Made by a program: the position numbers and the translations under genes. The notes below the pieces were generated by a model that saw nothing but the letters and a program-made list of their open reading frames with translations, was not told where the DNA came from and did no database searches. Of a DNA stretch of 22,388 nucleotides, positions 7,868-15,040 are shown one piece after another. The stretch is taken from assembly GCA_964638675.1 (NCBI GenBank), contig CAZXAU010000025.1:1-22388 (forward strand). Reading direction: 5' to 3'. The stretch's first letter is position 1. Each line of letters opens with the position of its first letter. This DNA is from SIG714 sp964638675. GTDB taxonomy: Bacteria; Bacillota; Clostridia; Oscillospirales; CAG-272.

Positions 7868-8617
7868 TTAATCAATAAATTTCCAAACAAAAAGACTAAT
7901 TTTTTCACTTGCTTTCAAATATGCAAACCCTGCATCGATATCACTCTGCGAATGATCTCTGGATTGCACACCACCATAGATATCCGCAGTGATCTCCCAA
8001 GGTTTATCATAATAGTTACCGGTTCCCCACTGCAACCACGACGGCAAACCAATACAATAAGCAAATTTAATCACTCCAAGCTGCTCTAACTGTTTAGTAT
8101 GTCCATATTCGTGACGAACAACATCTTCCGGATAATCCCTATCATTTGACTCTCTTGTTAAGAAAATTACTCCAAATGATCCCGAGCGATTTCCATTTGT
8201 CCTAATTACCAGTACACCCTTATAAGAAGAAAAATAATGTGATTCTAAAACTATTTCTTCACTTTCATTATACTTATCATATTTATTGAAATCCTCTGCA
8301 ATATCTTTAATAAAATTTATAACAGGTTGGTATATATTATTGTTCAACCAGTCGGTTTCCTTTTTGAATCCATATTTTACGTGATTCCAGCATGGAAAAG
8401 AACCGGTATTATCCGACATATTAACCGGATTGTTTTCACAGTATGCAAACAGATTGTATCCAAGTAACGAATCGGTGTTTAGCTGCGAATCCGCATTAAT
8501 AAACCTACCAACTTGCGGATCATAATATATACTTCTTAGATAATAGAACCCAGTTTCGGTATCGTAGATATATCCTCTGTATCTCAGCGGGTTTCTGCTC
8601 AGTGCTCTTTCTTCCAC
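7868..8617 (-). CDS. Orphan Rhs tip 2: Rhs core end plus HEYGH metallopeptidase toxin domain
   Basis: 249 residues from a GTG at 8617. The frame is open back to 8707 without ATG. It starts in the Rhs core (LRYRGYIYDTETGFYYLRSI, YYDPQVGRFINAD, NNPVNMSDNTG). The tip that follows carries HEYGH at residues 169-173 and PWEITADIYGG at about 206. This is the two-His plus downstream acidic arrangement of gluzincin-type zinc peptidases. The tip is homologous to that of orphan 1 (EEIVLESHYFSSYKG against EETVLEAHYFSAYKG). Upstream, 8618-8736 is still Rhs core (DAWGRIVSSN, NLQGD), but one base is lost near 8695 and a TGA lies at 8710-8708. The cassette is therefore a truncated, probably silent donor. Domain and motif are clear; expression is doubtful. 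Confidence 0.82.
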   Translation of the reverse strand: MEERALSRNPLRYRGYIYDTETGFYYLRSIYYDPQVGRFINADSQLNTDSLLGYNLFAYCENNPVNMSDNTGSFPCWNHVKYGFKKETDWLNNNIYQPVINFIKDIAEDFNKYDKYNESEEIVLESHYFSSYKGVLVIRTNGNRSGSFGVIFLTRESNDRDYPEDVVRHEYGHTKQLEQLGVIKFAYCIGLPSWLQWGTGNYYDKPWEITADIYGGVQSRDHSQSDIDAGFAYLKASEKISLFVWKFID

Positions 8618-8740
8618 AGATGATGCGGCGTTCGAGGATACAATTCTTCCCCATGCGTCGTATTTATAATATGCAACAGTTCCGTAATTGTTCGCAATTC
8701 CACCACATCACCCTGAAGATTTGTAATATCATGCTACCCT
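8618..8740 (-). pseudogene. Frameshifted Rhs core remnant leading into orphan tip 2
   Basis: On the minus strand the fragment reads ITNLQGDVV in one frame, then IANNYGTVAYYKYDAWGRIV in another. This matches the normal Rhs run NLQGDIIAVYT...YDAWGN. About one base is missing near 8695. The remnant begins within about 10 bp of the stop codon of the preceding immunity gene (8748), so the two cassettes are packed almost edge to edge. Confidence 0.7.
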
Positions 8741-8747
8741 ATTTATT

Positions 8748-9503
8748 TTACGAGTAATTTTTAAATTCCTTAATATAGTCTTGATAGTCTTCTCTGAAGT
8801 CATACGGCTCTGATCTTAAAATAGTATTATCTGAGCTGTCATACAATACTATATAGTCTTTATAGTCTTTGCCTTTATTGTCGGCAAATCTAAACCTCAC
8901 GATTGCGAATGAATATTCCCCAGATGTTTCCTTAGGAATAAAAATCGATATTTCGGGATCACTCAATGAGTATTTTTTTAAAATCTGGTAGAAAAGATCG
9001 CGTTTGGTACTTGAATAGTCTTTATCTACATTCTCATCTATTCCTTCGATCGTACATTCGACCGCTAACATTTTACCCGGATCAAGAGGTTTATTCCAAT
9101 CATTTCTTTCTTTGATAAGGTTCAGCTCCTCATCGGAAAAATTGCCCTCTTCATTTTTTATCATACATGAATAGTCTTCGTAATAATAAGCGATTCCATT
9201 TTCAGACTTCTGACATAAAACGAGTTTTTTAGGAACACGTTTTCCTCCCCAACAATACTCGTACAGCTTTCTTCCTTCACAGTCTGTTTCAATCAGTTCT
9301 ACAAAATCCCATACTGGTGCGTTTCCCCACCATTCAGGGGGTAATTCACATATGCAATCTGCCGACAGTATGGCAAAAGCATCATAATATTCGGTTCTTC
9401 CAAGCGATCCCGATCTATAAAACAATTTCTCAGAACACGAAACAGGAATAAAACAAATTATAACAATAATCAATACAGATATGATCGACGACCTGATTTT
9501 CAT
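8748..9503 (-). CDS. Lipoprotein, candidate immunity protein of orphan tip 1
   Basis: 251 residues from the ATG at 9503. A TTG at 9509 is also open, but GGAG lies nine bases before the ATG. The N-terminus MKIRSSIISVLIIVIICF with lipobox IPVSC (Cys23) marks an exported, lipid-anchored protein. The ATG overlaps the toxin stop as ATGA, so translation is probably coupled to orphan 1. The mature part is acidic and rich in Tyr and Trp (ELPPEWWGNAPVWDFVELIE), with a C-terminal alpha/beta region (REDYQDYIKEF). No family is recognised. Its surface position beside a HEYGH peptidase tip suggests that it protects the outside of the producing cell from proteolysis. That is inference from layout. Confidence 0.75.
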   Translation of the reverse strand: MKIRSSIISVLIIVIICFIPVSCSEKLFYRSGSLGRTEYYDAFAILSADCICELPPEWWGNAPVWDFVELIETDCEGRKLYEYCWGGKRVPKKLVLCQKSENGIAYYYEDYSCMIKNEEGNFSDEELNLIKERNDWNKPLDPGKMLAVECTIEGIDENVDKDYSSTKRDLFYQILKKYSLSDPEISIFIPKETSGEYSFAIVRFRFADNKGKDYKDYIVLYDSSDNTILRSEPYDFREDYQDYIKEFKNYS

Positions 9504-10912
9504 GGCCAAATTCTCCTTCCAGAATATACATTAGACATATTTGACGTATTCCAAACCAATCCCCAATAAATATCGCTTAATGTTTGAGCAGAGTATTCAT
9601 AAGGTGTTTCTCTATCTCTTTTCACTCTGTTATCTACCCCTCCAAACTTATCCGCTATACGCTCCCATGGTAATGAAAAATATACATCGTAATCAACTTT
9701 GAAAACACAACCTAAAACAGACGGTATTGCAACAAACTTCAAGTAATTCAACATTCCAATTTCTCTAAACTGAACAGAATGCCCATATTCGTGCTTAATT
9801 ATATTTATAGGGTCAAGTCCCTTGTCACCCACTTTATCTCCTATAAACATAAATCCGAATGAAAAAGCATTTGTACCAATGGGAAGCTTAAAAGCAATTG
9901 TTCCTTTATATGCTGAAAAATAATGTGCCTCCAAAACTGTTTCTTCACTAGTGTTTGAAATATCAAAATTACTAACGTCATCAACAACATTGCTTATTAC
10001 TCCCGCTACAGGTATAATTATATTATCATATACCCATATTGCCGCTGATTTTATGCCTGCAACAATGCTTTCCCAACATTCACCGTTCGGATCAGCTCGC
10101 ATCACCGGATTATTCTCACAATACGCAAACTGGTTATAACCGAGAAGTCCGCCGCTGTGCTGTCCATCAGCATTAATAAACCTTCCCGTATTGGGATCAT
10201 AATACCTGCTCTGCAGATAATACATACCCAACTCGGAATCGTAGTAATATCCTCTGTAGTGGAAAGGGTTATATCCTGCACACTGTGCGTCTCCTGAGTT
10301 TACGCCGTCGTCGTAATCCGGCACGAATGTGAAGTTTCCCCATGCGTCATACACATAGCTGCATACCTTCAATCCGGCTTCGGTATATACTGCAATTATA
10401 TCTCCCTGAAGATTCTTTTCAAACCAATAGGTATCGAAATCCGCTGCCGCCATTCCTTTAGAGCGGTACTGCATTCCGATCGGGCTTCCTTCTGCATCGT
10501 AGATATAGATAAGTAGCTCATTTCCCCATGCTTCGGAAACTATCTGACTTCCGTTTAGTGTATAGACATGCTCTACCCCGTTTACCGTCTTGCTCGTTCT
10601 TATTCCGTTATCGTCATAGGTGAACGAAAGAGTGTATGAACCCTTGCTTGCCGTTGCAAGCTGTCCGCCGTTTTTCCAACTGAACGAATACGAGGAACGA
10701 TTGTAATAGCTGAGTGGATTGCCAACCTCATCACATGTTATAGTATGGGATCTGAATTTCGTAAGCAAGTCTCCCCACTCGGTATCATTATATCCATAAG
10801 TATTCGTGCTGTACAGCGTTGTCGGTGTACTGCCCGCCGCTGTCAATGCATAGGTCTTCTTCGAGAGGATATTTCCCGCATTATCATAGCTCCACACATA
10901 TGTCCGATCCAT
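9500..10912 (-). CDS. Orphan Rhs tip 1: truncated Rhs core plus HEYGH metallopeptidase toxin domain
   Basis: 470 residues from the first ATG (MDRTYVWSYDNAGN). The same frame is open back to 11242 without a usual start and matches rhs2 throughout. The core reads TYDDNGIRTSKTV, RGYYYDSELGMYYLQSRY and ends at NNPVMRADPNG. The tip has HEYGH at residues 374-378 and PWERIADKFGG from about 415, as expected for a gluzincin-like zinc peptidase toxin. It is related to the orphan 2 tip. Positions about 10568-11238 are identical to rhs2 13182-13852, so the cassette exchanged sequence with rhs2 recently. There is no signal peptide or N-terminal shell; it would need recombination into a full-length rhs to be delivered. 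The immunity gene overlaps its stop. Confidence 0.85.
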   Translation of the reverse strand: MDRTYVWSYDNAGNILSKKTYALTAAGSTPTTLYSTNTYGYNDTEWGDLLTKFRSHTITCDEVGNPLSYYNRSSYSFSWKNGGQLATASKGSYTLSFTYDDNGIRTSKTVNGVEHVYTLNGSQIVSEAWGNELLIYIYDAEGSPIGMQYRSKGMAAADFDTYWFEKNLQGDIIAVYTEAGLKVCSYVYDAWGNFTFVPDYDDGVNSGDAQCAGYNPFHYRGYYYDSELGMYYLQSRYYDPNTGRFINADGQHSGGLLGYNQFAYCENNPVMRADPNGECWESIVAGIKSAAIWVYDNIIIPVAGVISNVVDDVSNFDISNTSEETVLEAHYFSAYKGTIAFKLPIGTNAFSFGFMFIGDKVGDKGLDPINIIKHEYGHSVQFREIGMLNYLKFVAIPSVLGCVFKVDYDVYFSLPWERIADKFGGVDNRVKRDRETPYEYSAQTLSDIYWGLVWNTSNMSNVYSGRRIWP

Positions 10913-11238
10913 CGCCGTATTGTCTTCACGGATAAGTTGTCCGAGATCGTCATATACATAGCGGTATTCTGCACCGCCACTCTGAACGATTTTTGTAATA
11001 TTTCCTTTGGCGTCATAGCTGAAATTGCTCGTCAGAGCTGTGTGATCGCCAATCTTGCTCGTATATGATGAGATCTGAGAGAATGTATATAAATCGTTTG
11101 GCGAAGACGTATATGTATATTCCTCACTGCCCGTATACCCGAGTTCAGAATTGCCATCAGGACGGAAGGTATACAGTTTTTTGGTCAGCCGGTTATATAC
11201 ATCGTATTGATATCCGACATTCAGCTGAGATATTACCG
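10566..11238. repeat. Long identical Rhs core repeat, copy in orphan 1
   Basis: About 670 bp match 13180-13852 inside rhs2, with at most one or two changes seen at the left end (one at about 10567). To the left the two copies diverge step by step towards the tips; to the right identity stops abruptly at 11238/13852. Confidence 0.85.
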
Positions 11239-11242
11239 CAAT

Positions 11243-11340
11243 TTATCTTTTTCCGACTTCAGTATACCATACTTCACTCACATTGTCAATCATGTCATAT
11301 ACGAGACGAACACAAAAATTCACTATCAACATAATAATAG
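11243..11340 (-). pseudogene. Scarred Rhs fragment upstream of orphan 1
   Basis: On the minus strand RLVYDMIDNVSEVWYTEVGK matches rhs2 YVYDRIDNLSEVWYTESGS (about 14200-14265). A TAA at 11245-11243 follows and the frame then continues directly into VISQLNVGYQY of orphan 1. About 350 bp of Rhs repeat are missing at the junction and the flanks are in the same frame. Confidence 0.65.
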
Positions 11341-11386
11341 AATCAACAATAAATAGTTTTCACACCAAAAAACGCAAATAAAAATA

Positions 11387-11440
11387 CCGTTACACACCGC
11401 AAAACAAATTGCTTTGTCTGCAGGTGTGTAACGGATTTTT
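11387..11440. terminator. Bidirectional terminator, copy 2
   Basis: The same stem as at 5008: CCGTTACACACC (11387-11398) with GGTGTGTAACGG (11423-11434), flanked by AAAAATA and ATTTTTA. On the minus strand it ends the rhs2/immunity transcript before the orphan array. The stretch 11439-11628 otherwise holds only the tail repeat and AT-rich sequence. Confidence 0.85.
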
Positions 11441-11545
11441 ATTCAATGAGATGTAAACTCTAAAGTTCGTTACGGTTTGATATCGAAAAATCAGTAATCA
11501 AATTCCGGTAAAACCGATTCATCAAGCAATTATTTGCTATCCGAA
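11439..11545. repeat. Terminator-linked tail repeat, copy 2
   Basis: Similar to 5061-5165 (shared TATCGAAAAATCAGTA and AAATTCCGGTAAA), lying on the same side of the hairpin. Non-coding. Confidence 0.6.
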
Positions 11546-11628
11546 TCATATGCTGTCTAATCAAAATATTTTTCTTTATGCAAACCAATATACTTTATTT
11601 TTACCGTCAAATGAATTAATTGTCTATA

Positions 11629-12078
11629 CTATTTTTGCTTTATTTGGTTTTCTTCCAATATTGCAACAAACTCGTCTTTATACCTTGTACTTAAGACAAT
11701 TTTCTTACCATTTATGAATAATTTAAATTGATAAAACACCGATTTTCTGTATCGCTCAAATGTGTATTCGGTTATATCCTTTATATTGACCTGCGTATTT
11801 CTGAACAAGGATCTTATAATTATTGTGTCTTCAGTTATATCCAATTTATATTTTATCGAATATAGCCAACCGTATAATCCATAAATGCCAACCAGAAGAA
11901 ATAATAATGCCATCTTGAACATATTTTTGTCTATAGGATCTTTATTCACGTATAATCCTAAAATTTTTTGTAGATATGACGCTGACGGCAACAATACGCC
12001 CATAGTAAATCCGAATAACATTAAAAGTTTCCATACTTTCCCTTCCTTTTTCATCCCGTCAATTATATGTCTATTCAT
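11629..12078 (-). CDS. Two-helix membrane protein, candidate immunity protein for the rhs2 tip
   Basis: 149 residues. Two hydrophobic helices (about 15-36 and 53-74) are followed by a soluble C-terminal half. That half (YKLDITEDTIIIRSLFRNTQ, then KKIVLSTRYKDEFVAIL) looks like a bacterial PH-like domain. It starts 29 bases after the rhs2 stop with a strong GAGGAGGG site, so it is co-transcribed. A membrane immunity protein fits a toxin tip that is itself glycine-rich and hydrophobic and may act on the membrane. No named immunity family is recognised; the role comes from position and topology. Confidence 0.72.
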   Translation of the reverse strand: MNRHIIDGMKKEGKVWKLLMLFGFTMGVLLPSASYLQKILGLYVNKDPIDKNMFKMALLFLLVGIYGLYGWLYSIKYKLDITEDTIIIRSLFRNTQVNIKDITEYTFERYRKSVFYQFKLFINGKKIVLSTRYKDEFVAILEENQIKQK

Positions 12079-12107
12079 AAACCCTCCTCATTATATTTTT
12101 AAATAAG

Positions 12108-14924
12108 TTAAACTAACAATCCCGCACATGCAACAACAACAGCAACAACTCTTGCACCGGGAACCGGCTGTGCTGCAATTATGACGGCTGCTGTACATAT
12201 AGCCATTGTTCCCCAACCTACACTATACGTTATCTCATGTGTTGTGTCGCCAGAGATGATACCAAAAGAGTATGAAACCCCTTCGCGCAAACTTATTTCT
12301 TTTCCATATGTAAGCCAAGGCGTCAGCTGTATGCTTGATCCAAGTCCAATGTTTTCGGAGGCATAACCGCTTATCCCAAACCAATCTCCAAGATTCATTC
12401 CAACGCCAACACTTGCATTACCATTACCAATATTACTATATGAATAAAATGTTTCAGCATCATTCAATTGTGTTGTAGCAGTATATGATATGTTACCTAT
12501 AACGCAACCCAATAATACATTTTCAATCAATGAGGTTGTGTAATGTACCATAGATACACAGTTAGCTTTAGGCAAACTAAACACATATCCGCTACTTCCA
12601 CTTCCATGAGTTGAAACATTATTAGTAACAGAACCGCTGCTGATACCGCTTGTCATGCTCAAACCCGCACTCGCATCAATACCCAAACCACTATATACCA
12701 TTCCGATTGAGTTATTATCACAATATATATATTGGTTAAAGCCATTAATTGATTGGGAAGCAAGATGATTTATATTATTAGGTGAAATAAACCTTCCGGT
12801 TGCCGGATCATAGTACCTGCTCTGCAGATAATACATACCCAACTCCGAATCGTAGTAATATCCTCTGTAGCGGAAGCAATTATAACTAAAATACTTTTTA
12901 TCTTCCGAGCTGACTCCGTTGTCACAGTCGTCAAGCATGGTTGTAAAATTTCCCCATGCGTCATACACATAGCTGCATACCTTCAATCCGGCTCCTGTAT
13001 ATACTGCAATTATATCTCCCTGAAGATTCTTTTCAAACCAATAGGTATAGAAATCAGTCGCCGGCATTTTGGTTGATCGGTATTGCATTCCGATCGGGCT
13101 TCCCTGTGCATCATAGATATAGATGACCAGTTCATTTCCCCACGCTTCGGAAACTATCTGACTTCCGTTTAGTGTATAAACATGCTCTACCCCGTTTACC
13201 GTCTTGCTCGTTCTTATTCCGTTATCGTCATAGGTGAACGAAAGAGTGTATGAACCCTTGCTTGCCGTTGCAAGCTGTCCGCCGTTTTTCCAACTGAACG
13301 AATACGAGGAACGATTGTAATAGCTGAGTGGATTGCCAACCTCATCACATGTTATAGTATGGGATCTGAATTTCGTAAGCAAGTCTCCCCACTCGGTATC
13401 ATTATATCCATAAGTATTCGTGCTGTACAGCGTTGTCGGTGTACTGCCCGCCGCTGTCAATGCATAGGTCTTCTTCGAGAGGATATTTCCCGCATTATCA
13501 TAGCTCCACACATATGTCCGATCCATCGCCGTATTGTCTTCACGGATAAGTTGTCCGAGATCGTCATATACATAGCGGTATTCTGCACCGCCACTCTGAA
13601 CGATTTTTGTAATATTTCCTTTGGCGTCATAGCTGAAATTGCTCGTCAGAGCTGTGTGATCGCCAATCTTGCTCGTATATGATGAGATCTGAGAGAATGT
13701 ATATAAATCGTTTGGCGAAGACGTATATGTATATTCCTCACTGCCCGTATACCCGAGTTCAGAATTGCCATCAGGACGGAAGGTATACAGTTTTTTGGTC
13801 AGCCGGTTATATACATCGTATTGATATCCGACATTCAGCTGAGATATTACCGAATATTCGTCGTCACTCGGTTCGCTTTCTGCATAACTATCAATTATGA
13901 ATTGGCTGATAGCACCCCCGGAAGTATACGAGTAACCATATATCATCGTATGTGTTCCGATTTTTGACGCATATCCATAGTTCAGGCAACCCGTTTCCCA
14001 CGACAGTCTGCTGTTATCATCATAATTATATGTCTTAACAAATGAGTTCTTCATGGATTCCGTATCAAATTCGGAGAATGTTGTCATTCTTCCGGATGTA
14101 TCGTACTTGTAGACAATACTCTTTCCTGTGAGAAGATCATCAAAGCGATACAACTGACCCTTTGCGGTATAGCTGTACTGATATGCCTTTACCTCATCCG
14201 ATCCGCTTTCAGTGTACCACACTTCACTCAGATTGTCAATCCTGTCATACACATATCTGACAGAAAAGCCGTTTCCGTATGTTATCTTTTTAAGCTTTCC
14301 GTTGTTTGAATTATATTCATAGTTTGCAAGCTCTCTGTTGCCCACAGACATCGAATCGGTATTTCCGAAAGCATCATACACTATATTATATGTCGTACTT
14401 TCAGTCTGAATGCTTTCAAGAAGGTTTCGGTCATTATATTCATATGATACGCTTTCTCCGTCTGTGATTTCTGTATACGATGTTAATGAATTGAATTTTG
14501 CCGGCGTTACCGTTTTCAGATTGCCGATCGTGTCATATGAATAGCATATGCCTGTTCCGTCATTTACATTAATGCATGCAAGCAATCTGCCGTTTTGATT
14601 GTCATAATAATATCTTGTTGTCCGTTCGAGACTGTCGGTTTCACTCGCAAGTGCACCGAATATCTTTGATCCTCCTGAAATATTATATGTTTTTGACGAA
14701 GTAATGTACTTGCTTCCGTTCTTTGCCACAATACCGCCGCTGCTCGAATAAGTCGCCTCATAAGTATTTGATATGATCACCTCACCGTATGAATTGTAGC
14801 TGTAGAGGGTCTTTGTCTGCGGAGTTTTTGTTATTTCCGCATCGGGATTCTGGCTCAGATACGGATAGTATTTGCTGGTTTTACCTTGTACAAACTTATA
14901 ATATACCTCGCTGTATATATTCAC
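12108..14924 (-). CDS. rhs2, C-terminal part: YD repeats, Rhs core and glycine-rich hydrophobic tip
   Basis: 938 residues from the first ATG, but the coding frame is open and homologous back to about 15125 (VKYEYYGQEDEILGDKRAAN). It is therefore the second half of rhs2, cut off by a frameshift. YD repeats fill most of it (YKYDTSGRMTTFSEF, FSYDAKGNITKIV), then the Rhs core (RYRGYYYDSELGMYYLQSRY, YYDPATGRFISP). The usual DPxG boundary is replaced by NNSIGMVYSGLG. The roughly 215-residue tip is rich in Gly/Ser and beta-prone (SVGVGMNLGDWFGISGYASE) and ends in two hydrophobic runs (MAICTAAVIIAA, VVAVVVACAGLLV). This suggests a membrane-inserting toxin, but no family is recognised. The matching immunity candidate follows. 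As it stands, the part would lack its secretion signal. Confidence 0.85.
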   Translation of the reverse strand: MNIYSEVYYKFVQGKTSKYYPYLSQNPDAEITKTPQTKTLYSYNSYGEVIISNTYEATYSSSGGIVAKNGSKYITSSKTYNISGGSKIFGALASETDSLERTTRYYYDNQNGRLLACINVNDGTGICYSYDTIGNLKTVTPAKFNSLTSYTEITDGESVSYEYNDRNLLESIQTESTTYNIVYDAFGNTDSMSVGNRELANYEYNSNNGKLKKITYGNGFSVRYVYDRIDNLSEVWYTESGSDEVKAYQYSYTAKGQLYRFDDLLTGKSIVYKYDTSGRMTTFSEFDTESMKNSFVKTYNYDDNSRLSWETGCLNYGYASKIGTHTMIYGYSYTSGGAISQFIIDSYAESEPSDDEYSVISQLNVGYQYDVYNRLTKKLYTFRPDGNSELGYTGSEEYTYTSSPNDLYTFSQISSYTSKIGDHTALTSNFSYDAKGNITKIVQSGGAEYRYVYDDLGQLIREDNTAMDRTYVWSYDNAGNILSKKTYALTAAGSTPTTLYSTNTYGYNDTEWGDLLTKFRSHTITCDEVGNPLSYYNRSSYSFSWKNGGQLATASKGSYTLSFTYDDNGIRTSKTVNGVEHVYTLNGSQIVSEAWGNELVIYIYDAQGSPIGMQYRSTKMPATDFYTYWFEKNLQGDIIAVYTGAGLKVCSYVYDAWGNFTTMLDDCDNGVSSEDKKYFSYNCFRYRGYYYDSELGMYYLQSRYYDPATGRFISPNNINHLASQSINGFNQYIYCDNNSIGMVYSGLGIDASAGLSMTSGISSGSVTNNVSTHGSGSSGYVFSLPKANCVSMVHYTTSLIENVLLGCVIGNISYTATTQLNDAETFYSYSNIGNGNASVGVGMNLGDWFGISGYASENIGLGSSIQLTPWLTYGKEISLREGVSYSFGIISGDTTHEITYSVGWGTMAICTAAVIIAAQPVPGARVVAVVVACAGLLV
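13180..13852. repeat. Long identical Rhs core repeat, copy in rhs2
   Basis: Partner of 10566-11238 at an offset of 2614 bp, apparently identical over about 670 bp. A shorter, less identical third relative is the orphan 3 core at about 6740-7256. Confidence 0.85.
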
Positions 14925-15040
14925 TCCGTCTGATGTATAGGTAAAATCATGAATTTCGCCGCGGTTATTTGCAATTCTCGTGATCTGTCGGTCATTGTTA
15001 TATTCGTATATCTCTTTATACCATCCGCGTGTTACGCTTC

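Noticed and set aside
10745..11068. Plus-strand ORF of 107 codons, repeated exactly at 13359-13682
   Set aside because: The exact conservation reflects the identical Rhs core on the opposite strand. There is no ribosome binding site and the frame is a shadow of YD repeats.
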